A stretch of 64,000 bases of DNA from Catonia carolina (GCA_035578175.1 JAQMRL010000003.1:91180469-91244468); one strand, 5' to 3'. Positions 11,801-26,800 are shown, counted from the stretch's first letter. Notes: generated by a model from the letters alone, not told the origin. Made by a program: numbers and translations.

Positions 11801-14800
11801 ATAAGCTAATAAATGCTGTTAACCCATTTTTCTTATGTCGCATATCTGTAACTTTGAATGTCAATGTCTCTATAACATATCTACTGTCAAAAGAAACATT
11901 TCACAATTACAGAAATTATAATTTTTATAAGCCTCAAAATTTTTAAATACCTGGATAACATTATCATATACTTTTGCATAAATATAGAAGTTGAAATTTA
12001 TATTACTAAAACAATAATTGTGTTATCCATACTGGTAATAAAGATCACATTCAAAGCATAAGCCCCCATTTCTACATTTATAACACTAATTAACCTACGC
12101 TTACTGATTAAAGAAAAGCTTAACTGGAAGAAAGAAGCTATGCGTCAGAAGTATGTGCATTAACCCCATTAAAGATTTGTGACAAAATATTAAATTTCTG
12201 TCAAAACACGAAATTATTTTTGCTTTTGAACATAATATTTCATCGCCTTCACCCGGAAATGCATACCAATCTTTAGTAGTTCAGTGTACATCTGTTGAAC
12301 TCTAGTAGCGGTTTTGTTTAATGTCACTCTTCCCATATTTAGTTACAGTTCCTAGGCATTAGTTGTTACTACATTCAAACAAACTAACTAATGTTGTCCA
12401 TTTTTTGCTGCATGCTTGTATTAAATTTATAAAATAGTATTAGTTTCATTTTTTGGTTTACTAGTGTTAAAATAATTACAATAATAGTTTTTGAACAGTT
12501 AATTTTCTTAAATATACTTCAAAAAATTTTGAAAACAGTAATAAACAAGAAACAACAAAAATAAACAATAATTAAAATAAATAATATAAAAAATAAATAA
12601 TCAAAAATAATAAAAATAATTACTTAGTGGGAAAAAATTACGCAAAATAACATTACTTTGGGTTTAAAAAATGAACCTTTACGGGGTTACTGTAAGAACT
12701 GTAGAGTATAAAAATGATTACCTCAGTAACCTGAGAGGTTTTTACGAATAAATTACCACTTGGAAACATTGAGTTTTTTCATTATTTAATACCGATATGA
12801 AACAATTTCTAGGCAAAAGTAATTCTGGCCAATTTTACATCATCAATATTTATAACACTTATTAACTAGCTCATACTTACTGGGAAAACAATGAGAGCCT
12901 TATCTTGTGGATCTTTAAGATCATTTTCTTGCAGTGTGTCACCACGCATCAATAGGTAATTAATTAGCTTGATACCATGTTCACGTTCTTCTGATGCACT
13001 ATCCAAAAAGAATTTCGCAAAACCAGGTAAATTGACAACATCCCTTGAGAAGTGTGCACCCTAGAACAAAAATAGAACATGCATATTTCAACTTATTTTA
13101 AAAAATTTTAACATTCTTTTAACAAAATTTTAATTTAGCTATTTGATAACTAAATAAATGCGAAATACAGTGCTCATTCATGCTTTCAGTAAAAAGATTT
13201 GAAAAATTCTTCTTCTAAAGTAAGAAAATAGAAAGACAGAAATTCTATGTATTCTTCAGATAACAACTTTAGGAAGTAAACTAACTTTTTTTATTCATTT
13301 AAAGTCGCATCAACTGCTTGGTAATTAGTGATTACAGTGTGGATTACGTGACTGTAACTGTGGGTTCCGACTTGCGAAAATTTCCAGACTTTGTCCAAGA
13401 ATCAAACCCAGGACCTTTATAAGGCAAACTGTTCAATTTAAGAGTAATAAGCAACCCTACATCAATGAGACCAAAGAGATGATGATATATATAACATGTA
13501 AATGAGAAATAGTTTCATGCAGACTGAGGCCGACCATTTCTAAAAAGATTACAGTTAATTGAAACCAAACCATCAAAGTACACCAGTAATCATTGTCTAG
13601 TACTCAAATCTGTACAAAAGTAACTACCTTTTTTTCTTTTTCTTTTTTTTGCTTTTGAGAACGCAAAGACCCCGGCGGGTGACGGACGCGGCACCCCAAG
13701 CACCCTTATAACGCTAGAATCCACAGTCGAACCGTGTATTAGCCACATTACAAACCACATCGCACGTATGTCTGTCGAATATAGTCCCGGACAATCAACT
13801 GCATCAGACGTAGGAAGCTCAGGTGCCCGACTAATTCTCTTGCATTGCACTAGGATGTTACCGCTGATGGACCGGCCCCGGGATGCCAAGAACCACTGAT
13901 GGGCCCCCATGAACGACATCCCAAGAGTTGGATAGGAGCACGCTCCCCCAACAAAATAAGGGTTAATGCACACACGACAAACGTATTGCAGAGACCCTTT
14001 ACAACCTCCTAGAGTGAACTATCAAGCTTAGTGACCGAAGCCAGAAAACCACAGCCACTCAAGAAGTAAACTTTTAGACCAAAAAAGCAAATAACAAGAA
14101 TTTAAAAAAGTTAAAAATGTAACAACTTTCATATTTAATGGGTTTTTTATCCAGCTCTTAGTTTAGTGACAATTTACTAATTTCCCCATTAAGACCAAAT
14201 AAAATCAGAATTCCTGAAATTACATCCTTAAAGCAACTTTAACGTAAAATTGCATGAAACTATAAAGTAAATAAAATCAAAGTGCAACAAAATTTATGTC
14301 TTACACTCAGTTAAGGAAAAATTTGATACTTTTTTCCAAATGTATTACAATTGGTTTATCAATTAACCAATACACTATTGCTGGTATTGCGTACTCAAGG
14401 AAAGAGTTTACATCAACAATTTTTAGCTGTGTACTAATCATTGAAAAGTTTACGCAAATAAAAAAAAAACTTTATCTTTCCAAAATATTTACGATTTTAA
14501 AGTGAAGCAAATGATGGAGAAGCTAGAATCTAAATAACAAACAAAATTATCTTTAAAAAAAATTGAGAATCAAGGATAACAAGATAATGACTGATATCAT
14601 ATAAAAAATAACAAAATTTAAAAATCATTTCAGAATATTTAAATGTTTAATTAAATATAAGAACTCAGTTTAAAGCAATTAATTAACATTTATTTTTTTG
14701 TTTTCATTATCAGATTGTACAAAAATACACAACCACTGAAATTACACAATAAAATAATTATCTTACATTTATCGCCAAACCAATAAATTATTGTATCATA

Positions 14801-17800
14801 AAATTATATAATACATTTACAAGAGGGTTCATTAACCGTTAAATATTATATTATGTATCATTACTAAAGAACCATTATTTCCTTTACCACGAATCCTTAA
14901 TTTTGTATAATAAAATAACAGTTTTTTTCTGGAATTATTATTTCAATATCTTGTCTCAAAAAAATAAGTCCAATTTCAACTACCTTACTGTTCATTATTC
15001 AGCTCAATAAAAGATTGACCAAAACAAAAAAGAATTAGTGTTCACAAAATACAGTACCCTTTATGCATTTAAAACCTTGCCAAATCTTAACTTCAGAACA
15101 ACCAAGATAATTTGAACACATAAAATTGTACAGCCATTTAGAATATAATAAAGAAATGGAATACTGGTCATTGGGTATTAAGATGCTAGAAATGGGGCAA
15201 TTTTAAAATTGAAATCAGTAAAGTTTTATTCTACTAAAAATTATCTAATTATAATAATAATAATAATTTGAAGTTATAGTTCTTTTAAATGCCTACACTT
15301 TTTTATTAAATCATAGCTAAGAACACTCTATCAAGTCACCTTTCAAACAATAAAAAACCAAATTAAAATCAGTTCATTTATTTGGGAGTTACGGTGCCAC
15401 AGACAGACACATAGATAAACCACGTGACGATCGAGTTTTGAGGTTATAATATTATTATAGGTCTATGCTTTTTTTTATTAAATCATAGCTAAGAACACTC
15501 TCTAGCAAGTTACCTTTCAAACAAAAAAAGCTAAATCAAAACCAGTTCATCCATTCTTGAGCTACGGTGCTACAGACAGACACACAGGTATTAAACTTAT
15601 GAGTTAAACTTATAACACCCCTTTTTTCATCAGAGGTTAAAAATAAGTCTTATTTAATTATTAAGATTCTAAAATAATTAAAAAAAATCAGAGTTTCTAT
15701 TTATATTTTTTATTTCGTTTTTACTCTATGTTTTTATTAAGCTAATGACATGACTCTATGGCAACTTTATGTACCTGAGTTAATAGAAGTATTTGACCTA
15801 ATATATTATCTAATGTCCACTGAGTACAAATGTTAAAATTCTGATAGCTCTTCATTTTTTATTAACAAAGTTTCTACCAATTCCTCTTCCTAATCATTCT
15901 CACTGTCATTTCTTTTAACCTGTCTTATACTTCTTAAATAATTTTTGTTCAAAAAAGTTTTTTACATTTAAGTTAATCTGATTGTCTTCAAACATATTTT
16001 TGGAAGTACGTGGTAAGTAATTACTGTGTAATGAATATGGGTCACTGTCAAAACACTGAACTGTATTGGTAACCCAATATAAGTTGACGATCGTCAGCAA
16101 GAGTAAGACTGGACTATGCGGGGGTTGGAAGTGTTACTACATGTGCTTTTCTAAATACATCATAGCGACAACTCTAACCATGACATCTTATGCTTTCAGG
16201 TTGGTCGATGTGAGTAGGATAGATAGTATACTGTTCTTCGTATGATACGCGCAATCGTCAACTTATAGTGTGTTACCTATACAATAAAAGTACAAATAGA
16301 ATTACCGCACTAACTACAGCAGACTTAATAATTCAAATTACAAAATCCCTATATATCTACTGTTTTGCTTTTTTTCAAATTGAGTTTGGATTACACAGTA
16401 TTTCGGATAGCTGAAGTTAAGAATATCTAGGTTGTTCTGTAGTTAAGAATTATTAACACCTAATTTAAACAAAGTTAATTAAAACAGTTAAGACATTTAA
16501 ACACTGGTTAGTAAGCTGTGAACACCTGATTCAGTTAGTGTTAAACTTCATGAAGAATTGCCAGATCATTTGAACAGAATTGTAAAATTTTAAATCTACC
16601 CAGTTATTATACTTGAACTGAAGTCGTTCATTACTTGTAAGAGCCGGAGAAGTACTTTTAAAGACGTTTAAGCGTATTAGGCTCTTGAAAACAGCAAAGC
16701 TGTTAATAGAAAGTGCTTTTCCCAAGAAATTTCAACATTAATAATTATATCTGTGATTCAATAACAAATTGAAAAAGTTGTAACAGTAATGTTTTTGGCT
16801 AAACCATTTAATAATGTCCGCATCTGCCCATAACAGGCAGGTGGATGGTTAAATTATTAGCACTCTATCTCCTAGTTTTAGGGTTACAAAAAACAGTTCT
16901 ATTTCTTATCACATGGTCAACCAATTATATGACGGAAACATTTAAGAACAGAAGAGATAGAGGTGTAGAAGAGATAGAGGAGAGAGTTATCTCCTCTGAG
17001 AGTAATGAATTTCATTATACAGCCAGACTCTGTGGTGAATGAAGTGAAGGTGTCATTTGCAGGGTGGAAAGTAGATGCTTTTTGGAAGCCCTGGCAAGCA
17101 TAGGCTATTTTTATACTCAGTGAGGAAGGGACGGGTAAACCAACTCACTCCTATTTTACTCAGTAAAGTCTCTAGAGGTTCAAACCAGTCTTTCGGCTGA
17201 TGACCTCAACAACAACAACAATGTCCGCATAAAATAATTCAGTACCAATTTCTTACACCTGTTCTTATTTCCCTTTCAAATTTAACACACCATATTCCTT
17301 AAATTTAAAATCCAACATGAAAATTAAAATTGCCAAATTTTGTTCAGTAGTCTAACACCAAATGGAATTATGGTACATTTCTAATATGGAGTGTTTGTTT
17401 CTGGCCTCAATTTTATAGTATTCTATAAATCAATGTAAAAATTATTTCTAATTAGGTTATATTGAAAGATTTTTTAATAGTAGGTATAATCTATAAATAA
17501 TAGAATATAAATCAGGTCAAAAAATTATTCAATGACTACCTTTGTTTCTTGATTATTTGCTTGTCAATATAGTCACAAAAAAAGAAAACAATAGATAACC
17601 ATAAAATCATTCATTATCTTCTTTACTCATAATTCAAACATTACAAACAAGAAACAAAGAATAGATCACAAAGAAAAGACTCAGAATACGTTATTTTTAC
17701 ATTTCTGATTACGGATTAGATTACATTGTCAAATCCCTTGAGTACAGAAACAAAGTATTTATGAATTTGAATGAATAATCTAATAAATAAGTGAGTCACA

Positions 17801-20800
17801 TACAAAAAATTATTTGCAATAATACAACAGGCTAGAGAATACTACAAAGAATAATGAGATACTTATTTACCTGCAAGACTAGATTTTATAGATTTAAAAT
17901 TATTAAACATGCGAGGGCTCTTTAACTTTTCTATCAACTCTTAAACTTATAAAACATGGTAACAATAAGATAGTTATACAGATCAGATGTCTCTTAAACC
18001 ACCTAAATCACCATAATGTACAAATGAATCATCATCAAACGTACTTGAAAATAACCAGTACAAAAAAATAAACTAACTTAAAAATCTTGTACAATAAAAA
18101 TTAATGAATACTAGAAATTATCAGAAAACAGACAGATTCTACAGATACCAGTACAGAATGGGTAAAAACATCAAACATTTATGTTAAAATAACCAGTACA
18201 AAAAATAAACATCAAACTAACTGAAAAATCTTGTACAATAAAAATTAATGAATACTGGAAATTATCAGAAAACGAAGACAGATAATTCTACCAACATCAG
18301 TGTAGAATGGATAATAACAATTAACAAAACAAATTTTTAAGACCTAATATGTTAGGAAAGTTTTAAAGAAGTTAGAAAGGACATTGAGAAAACTAAAATA
18401 AACAAAATTAAAAGACCGAACAAATTCAGGCAACTGATACAGACTTCAAGAGCTTCAATAAAGAATAAGGATAATAAAACATCTGATGGACAGAAGAATG
18501 GAGAACAGAGAGAGAATGTTGACAATGTGGGCTGTAAAATGAGCTTCCTGAAATGTCCCAAGTTACTTTACATGGTTTAAAATGGGCCTACAAAGAGAAA
18601 AATTAATGATCAATTACATCATCATCAACATCATAATCAATACGGATTAGGCCTCCTCGCCTGTTCCAGCTTCTAACTTTTTAGTCTGCTATTTCATGAA
18701 GAAATTGCGATATTCATCTCTCCCAAGGTCATCCAATACTAATCAATAATACCTATTATAGTACTAAATCAATTATTACAAATGACAACAAAAATTATAA
18801 ACTATCAATTATTACAAATGACAACAAAAATTATAAACTATCATACCATTTGAAGATAGACTAATGAAGCAGTAAATTCCAGATTTATTTGTTCTAGAAC
18901 AGAACTGAAACATTTTGTAGCTGATGAATCTTTATTTATGTCACTAAGCTTTTCAGGTGCTTCTGGTGCAACTTGCTCTTCAATATTTTTACCTAAAACA
19001 GAAAAAAAATTTCTTACAGAAAACAAATTTCAGAATTATACAAGAATTTTATAAAGAGTACCAATCTAAAGAATAAAAAGCCTTAGCATTTAAACAAGTA
19101 TGGTAAATTCTATTATCATAATATTTAAGATTAATAGAAAAAACCCCAACCAACACAATATTATGTAAAAGAAAACCGTGTTTCCTATAAAGTATATTAG
19201 CATAATAAAGACAATAGGTTTTAAATATAACCGTATAGCACACTATCATCTCCGGTAAAATTCTACTATGACAGCATGTGCCTTCTGAAATAACTAAACA
19301 CTGAATAGTATTTCACTTTTGCCTGCCAACTTTTGGCTAATCGTAGTTGTTCTGCATTCGTTGGGCTTCAAGCTGGTTAAACTTAGAGGATGGGTTTGAT
19401 TACGGGTTACTGCCAAGTTTAGATAGTTCGATTCCATATCTGTTCCAAGTCAGTTTTTTAAGAATTTGACAAGAAGGTTGTGAAATAGAAAAATAATTCA
19501 AGGGAATGTTCCAGAAAAGAGCAGGAAATGAAAGCTGTTACTCCAGGAAGTGAAATATCAGGAGGTCAAGGAGGATGCCAATCGCAAGAAGAGACTGCCT
19601 TGATATAAGGAGTTGGCGTTATTAATAACATTTACTTCAGTTTTATACAAGGGTTACCAGCTTGAATTGGAATTAACTTTGTGACATCAAAAACTTAGCT
19701 ATATTTCTAAAATAGAATAAAAATAGTCAAGTGTAAAATTGAAATCGGCATAAATACAAATTTACCTACAGTAAATAAATTACTAATTTTCATCTGTTAC
19801 CCTTCATCATCTGCTTAAGCAGTAAACACGTGTAGAACAGTAAGACATGAAACCAAAAACAAAATTTAATGCCCAACAGATACAGTTTTTTTTTTATCAG
19901 TTATTCACACGTCAAAGCAATTTATCGTCGTGCAAATGTATGTTTCAAATTTACAATACTGCCAGTAACAGAATCATGAACATGGATCAATCAATGACAT
20001 GGACTGATCAAATGAACTGTTTCATAACATTGGGAAGAAACAATAACAATCAAAAATAAATGGATAAAAATATAATCCTAACTTTAGAAGTTAAAACTAT
20101 TTTCTTTATCTATTATCCAAGTGACTATAAATTTTAATTTGTTCCAAATGTTTTATTAAGTAGCCAAATTTATTCAATGAATTACAACATTGCTGAAGGT
20201 TAATGGCATTATATAATCCCACTGAGTATCACAGCTGGTAACCTAAAAAGATTTCCTTTGTTAACAGTTAACTATGAATAGAAATATTTCCTTTGTTATA
20301 ACTTTTAGTAACAGTTCTTTTAAAAATTATTTTAGGATTTCAACTTCTGAACTAACAAACCACTTAGTTCATAAGAAATGCCAAAGAATCTTTCTAGCGA
20401 ACCCAAACCAGAAATGTTAACCTGGTAACAAAATCAATTAAAGCTCAAAAAATTTGTTTTCATTTTCTTAGTTTTGCCGGTGGTGTTACTTTTCTTAAAA
20501 TAACAAAACAACAAAATCAAGGTGTTTTTCAACACTTTTATTTCTATAATAGTATATCTTATGTAACAAATACACATGATATGTACACCACAAGCAAAAC
20601 CCTGTAAAACGGTTAATTGTCACAACAGTTTGAATAAAACAATTGTGATTCATTAGTTAGTTTAATTATTTTAACAATTCCTTCAAGGAATAAAATTTTT
20701 GTTCGATAAAAGTCATTTACAAACCAATATAATTTAAAAAAGCACAATAATAAATAATTAGTTTACATTGTTTATGACTTGTTTACTAACAATTTTTCTC

Positions 20801-23800
20801 ATTATAACTTAAAAACTAATATCGTAAAATCCTAAATTTGTTTTATTTTTCTATTCTGTTTCTATCGCATTTGTACTTGCATAAAGTTAATTTATTAGAC
20901 ACATGCCTCATGCTAAAGCCAATATGTATTTACCAAAAATAATTGCCATGTCTTTAAAAAGCGTCAAATGCTACTTTAAATAATAATTTACTTTTAACTG
21001 TCATCACCAATTTCTCAAATTTAGCTACAAACAAAACAATTATAACTCATTTTGTTAAAAAAAAAAAAAATAGATCTTTATAATGCATCTTGCAGCCTAC
21101 AATCAATCCTATTGTAAAAATAATAAATTCACTAACCTGTTATAGCTGCTATATCACTTGTTTTGTTTTTTACCTTTTTTTAAATATAATCCTACTTTCT
21201 ACTGACATGTTTTGGTGGATCCACCATCACCAGAGTACACAAAAATGAAAGCAAACTATTTGAATTTTTTTTAATTTTCAGAAGATGTTGTATCATCAGT
21301 CGTTCATAATGACTGAATATACAACATCTTCTGAAAGTTTTAAAATTAAAAAAGTTTATCAAAAGTTTAATTTCAAAAGTTCCAACAAAACATGTAAGTA
21401 GAAAGTAGAATTATAAAAAAAGGTAAAAAACAAAACAAGTTATATAACAGCTGTTCCAGGTCAGTGAAAAATTAAATATTTTTACAATAGAATAAATTTT
21501 TATGGTCTCCTCATCTACCCTTATAGCCATCCCCTCAACCATGAAGAAAATCCTTCCTTATTCAGGGAAACAGGTGATCTAAGCTTGATGCAAAAGCAAA
21601 TACAGTAAGACAGTAAATGAAACTTAAATAATGCAAGTAATAATAATGGAATACTCTTTTCGAAGCACAGCGTCATTTCAAACTAAGAAACTACAATCAA
21701 TTTTGGGAACATTTTCGAAGCCTACACTCCCAAAATGTCCAAAAAAATATAAAACTGGAAAGCCCACAAACCTGATCACTCAGCTCTATTAACTACAAAA
21801 CACAATTACATCACGTGTTAACTTCAGCCTTATAAACAAAAAATAACAAAGGAAATTTTATTTACTGATTATATCATACAAAACCACAAAATACAGTAAA
21901 ATCTCTCTATAGCGGAATTGAAGGGACCATGAGGTACCGCCGCTATAAAGAGAGTTCCGTTATAGAGAGAGCGAGTAATTAACGATGGGAGGGAAGTTTG
22001 AGTACTAACTTTTCTGTACAAAGTAACTTATATACGTATGTAAATGGTGCATGGAATAAGTTTGAAAAACTACTGAATAGATAATTTTATGACGTATGTT
22101 TAATACAGTAGATTACTTCAATACAATGAGATATTTAAATTAATCACATAAAGTGTAGATTATTAACTTAACAAGAAATTTGGATACAAACTGGTTTTAT
22201 TAGATGTTGTGTTACTAATGTTTAACAATAGAATTTCACTTTTCGTATTGAACTTTTTTCAATAAGCATTCATACAGTACATACTGTAATAGATAGCCTA
22301 AAATTAATTAGCACTGAAACTCGTTTTTCACTGAACAGTAATAAACATAGGATACATACAATTAAAATCTCCTAAAACATAGGCTACACAAACACAAAAA
22401 AAACACAGTAGGCCTTCAAACAATGTTTGTGAATAATGATTGTGAAGTAGCCTACATTTCATTTCGTAAAATAAGTTGTAAATTTTGTTTCGTTTTCAAT
22501 TCATAAAACATGTCTTCAATCTCATTTTCAATGTTTAAAACTTGTAAATTTTCATTTACATATTGGCAATGACAGTACGTGGAAACAACAAGAATAGCGT
22601 CTAGTGCCTGTTTACTTGAAGGGACAACATTTCTGTTTTCATTTCATCGTCATCTTCACTTTCTTGCTCGTTGTTTTGGGCTAAGACATTTTCGATTATT
22701 GCATCATCGCCAACATCTGCTGAAGAGGCTAAGTCATTGTCTGCCCCTACATAGGCGTCTAAATCCATATCCTGAAGGTAGTGTTTTGCTGCTATAGAGA
22801 GATTTTTGTGCCGCTATAACGAGAGTTAAATACATTATCGTAGTATACGAAAGGGTCGGGGTCGGTAAATAATGCCGCTAAAGAGAGATTTCCGCTATAT
22901 AGAGTTCCGTAATAGAGAGATTTTACTGTATAATACTTTGTTGCCCTGTACATTTTAAAGTACACGTAAAAAAAAGTAATACGAGGGTTATCCAGAAAAT
23001 AACCTCCGTTTTGAAATAAATAGTAAACGAGTGAAGATACAAAGACTTTATTATATACATATTAAAACTACAGTTTTTCTCTATTTTTCGACATAGTCGC
23101 CTAACAGATTCAAGCACTTGTCGTACCTTGGAACAGTCTTTGAAATAACCTCTGCATAAAAATCTGCCGCCTGTGAAAGTAGCCAACCATTCACGGCGTT
23201 TTGAAGCTCTTCGTCATTGGCGATCCGCTGAGATGCAAGCCACCGCTTCATGTTCGGGAACAGGTGAAAGTCACTAGGAGGCAAGTCCGGACTATATGAG
23301 GGTTGATCGAAAACGTCCCATTTAAACTTGGCCAAAAGTTCATTTGCATGACAACGCTCGCCCTCATACAGCTCTAAGAACAAATGAACTTTTGGCCAAG
23401 TTTAAATGGGACGTTCTCGATCAACCCCCATACAGTCCGGACTTGGCTCCTAGTGACTTTCACCTGTATCCGAACATGAAGCGGTGGCTTGCATCTCAGC
23501 AGTTCGCCAATGACAATGAGCTTCAAAACGCCGTGAATGGTTGGCTATATTCACAGGCGGCAGATTTTTATGCAGAGGGTATTTCAAAGACTGTTCCAAG
23601 GTACGACAAGTGCTTGAATCTGTTTGGCGACTATGTCGAAAAATAGAGAAAAACTGTAGTTTTAATACGTATATAATAAAGTCTTTGTATCTTCACTCGT
23701 TTACTTTTTATTTCAAAACGGAGGTTATTTTCTGGATAACCCTCGTATTACTTTTTTTACGCGTACTTTAAAATGTATAGGGCAACGAAGTATTATATGT

Positions 23801-26800
23801 TTATTTAATCCTGTAACCAAAAATAAAAAAGCTTTAATTTGATGTATCGCAATTGTTTTTATATTCGATTCAAAAAATATTGCTGTTTAAAGACAGGTGT
23901 TTTCTTTCGTGAATCGGACTATAGTAGAGTTCAAATATGTGTACGCAGACTATGAATATAAGGTTATTTATTTGTAAAAACCTCTTTATTTTTGAGAAAA
24001 AATTGTTCTAAGAAATTATGCAGGGGAATAAATTCACTTCTTTATCTTCAGAATGTTGTGTGAAAAGGCGACATCGTTCCCCTCCTGCGAAAGACCCATG
24101 TGTTGTGTTCCAGACACATGTACAATGTAAACTACTCGGCCGACAACGGATCTGCGTTTGGTAAACATTGCACATGTGCGTGGTGTAGTATGTATGCAAG
24201 CATACGTGTAGTGTAATTGTGTGTATGTGTGTGTGTAAAGTGTGTGATGTGTGTGTGAATGTGTATGTGTGTGTGTGTGTGTGTGTTGTGTGTGGTGTTT
24301 GTGTTGTTGGCCGCTTTGCACAGGCACGAGTGTGAGAACATGCACGCGGACATGAACGACCCGTACCAGTGCTTGCGTGTATTGTAAAGTGTATAACGCG
24401 GTAACGTCCGTTCTGCGCGGTTCGCCCGAGAGCCTAATGCAGAAAAAGGAAACGATGTCAGAAATTCCCTTACCAAGATGCTCGTTCTTTATTTCGCATG
24501 TCACATAACGTTGTTTCAACAAATTAATCATCAGTAATCGAACCCATCCATCGAACTATCCGTTTTGCGGTCTATCTCACATGGACCAGTACACAACTGA
24601 TACCGCGAAGGTCTCAATACAGAAACATTTAAAAAAACGCAGTTAATCAGATGAAATACCAGATTGTAATGAAATATTTTTGTGTTGCTGTAGAAACCAT
24701 TGAAAATAGATTTTTAAAAAAATTAACATTGTTGTATTACAGTAAAATCTCTCTATAGCGGAATTGAAGGGACCATGAGGTACCGCCGCTATAAAGAGAG
24801 TTCCGTTATAGAGAGAGCAAGTAATTAATGGTGGGAGGGAAGTTGGAGTACTAATTTTTCTGTACATAATAACTTATATACGTATGTAAATGGTGCATGG
24901 AATAAGTTTTTGAAAAACTACTGAATAGATAACTTTATGACGAATGTTTAATACAGTAGATTACTTCAATACAGTGAGATATTTAAATTAATTACATAAA
25001 GTGTAGGTTATTAACTTAACAAGAAATTTGGATACAAACTGGTTTTATTAGATGTTGTGTTACTAATGTTTAACAATAGAATTTCACTTTTCGTATTGAA
25101 CTTTTTTCAATAAGCATTCATACAGTATATACCGTAATAGATAGCCTAAAATTAATTAGCACTGAAACTCGTTTTTCACTGAACAGTAATAAACATAGGA
25201 TACATACAATTAAAATCTCCTAAAACATAGGCTACACAAACACAAAAAAATACACAGTACAGTATATTTTTTTTGTTATTAAGGAAACAATAACTGTGAA
25301 GTACATTTCATTTCATAAAATAAGTTGTAAATTTTGTTTCGTTTTCAATTCATAAAACATGTCTTCAATCTTATTTAAAACTTGTAAATTTTCATTTACA
25401 TATTGGCAATGACAGTACGTGGAAACAACAAGAATAGCGTCTAGTGCCTGTTTACTTGAAGGGACAACATTTCTGTTTCTATTTCATCGTCATCTTCACT
25501 TTCTTGCTCGTTGTTTTTGGCTAAGACATTTTCGATTATTGCATCATCGCCAACATCTGCTGAAGTGGCTAAGTCATTGTCTGCCCCTACATAGGGGTCT
25601 GCATCCTTATCCTGAAGATATTGTTTTGCTGCTATAGAGAGATTTTTGTGCCGCTGTAACGAGAGTTAAATACATTATCGTAGTATACGAAAGGGTCGGG
25701 GTCGGTAAATAATGCCGCTAAAGAGAGATTTCCGCTATATAGAGTTCCGCAATAGAGAGATTTTACTGTATACAATAGATGATTCTCACCTGATTGAAAA
25801 GTCAGTAGGTCTTTTCGCTCATGAATACATGATACTTGAAAGATCCTACTGTTTTTTTTAATCAGGTGAAAATCATCTATTGTATATTTTGTGGTTCTGT
25901 ATAAGATATAATCAGTAGATATTGCACATTTTTGAAGTAGACATTAGTGAACAAGGAAAGTTCAAAAACAATTTTTAATAAAATTACACTGGTAGGCCTA
26001 TATTAATACTTAAGTGGGTAGTCAACCCAGAAAATCAAAATCAAAATTTCAGGCTAAAATTTATCATTATTTATTTTAAATGAAAGAGTAATTTACTAGC
26101 AATAATCTACCATTTGAACCAAGCCATAAAATTAATTACAGCCCCTAATATAAGGGTAAGGTTGGAAAAGTGGGCTTTTACGGGGAATCAAATATCTCAG
26201 GAAACAAGAAAGATATCAATTCTTATGCTACAAAATACAGAAAATTGCTGTCTATTATCTGTTGTATGCGCTTGTATGTATTTTATCTGACAAGGAATTT
26301 ATTGAAGAAAACCCATATTTTCAAAATATTTATTTTATGTATTTACAAATTATTTTTTAACTAAATCCCTACTAAAGTTTCTGTAATAATCATTCCACAG
26401 ATAATAGAGGAAGAAATTATGAACATTAAAAAAAAAACATCATTCAATTATCTTTAATACTAACCGAAATATTTAATTCCCGAGAATGTACAATCATGCA
26501 AAACCACATTTCCGGAAAACTTAAAGTTGAAGAATAATTCAACTCGCCTTGCTAGTAAGCTTCATTTTAAACAAATGTTATTATACATTTTTGTCAACGT
26601 ACAAACAAAGTAAACAAATGGTGTGATTCATAAAATTTTAAACTTCTAATAAATGCAAAAAACAATCAAAATTTTAAAAAATTCATCTTGAGTTGACTAC
26701 CCCTTTAAATAAAAATGTCTGTAAATTTATTTAAAAAAAAAATTTGTTAATGAGTTTTTACTGTTATAACTGTACAGCCGTATTAGTGTGAGTTGTATTG

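Larger units (their letters stand above)
21861..25919. mobile_element. Composite of nested transposons in intron 1
   Basis: The outer inverted repeat is 21861-21893 against 25887-25919 (left ends ccacaaaata, right begins tattttgtgg, then a shared atataatcagta). Inside lie pogo-like copy 1 at a TA, the inverted-dimer mariner with about 50 bp of inverted flank, about 0.95 kb of other DNA with a TG run, pogo-like copy 2, and a hairpin MITE. Removing pogo copy 1 (with one TA) and the block 23798-25884 (with one TA) restores continuous, complementary outer arms. The insertion history is therefore readable. Confidence 0.65.

Noticed and set aside
13590..13973. 127-codon protein-coding gene
   Set aside because: No family resemblance, and its end reads through the A-rich tail of a retroposed block; treated as a chance frame in GC-rich sequence.
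22579..22797. 72-codon plus-strand frame (and its twin at 25419-25637)
   Set aside because: It is antisense to the acidic C-terminal frame of the pogo/Tigger-like element; the minus-strand reading has family resemblance.
24034..24531. 165- and 114-codon minus-strand frames rich in His-Thr
   Set aside because: They translate the (TG)n microsatellite at 24216-24297 and have no domain or splice context.
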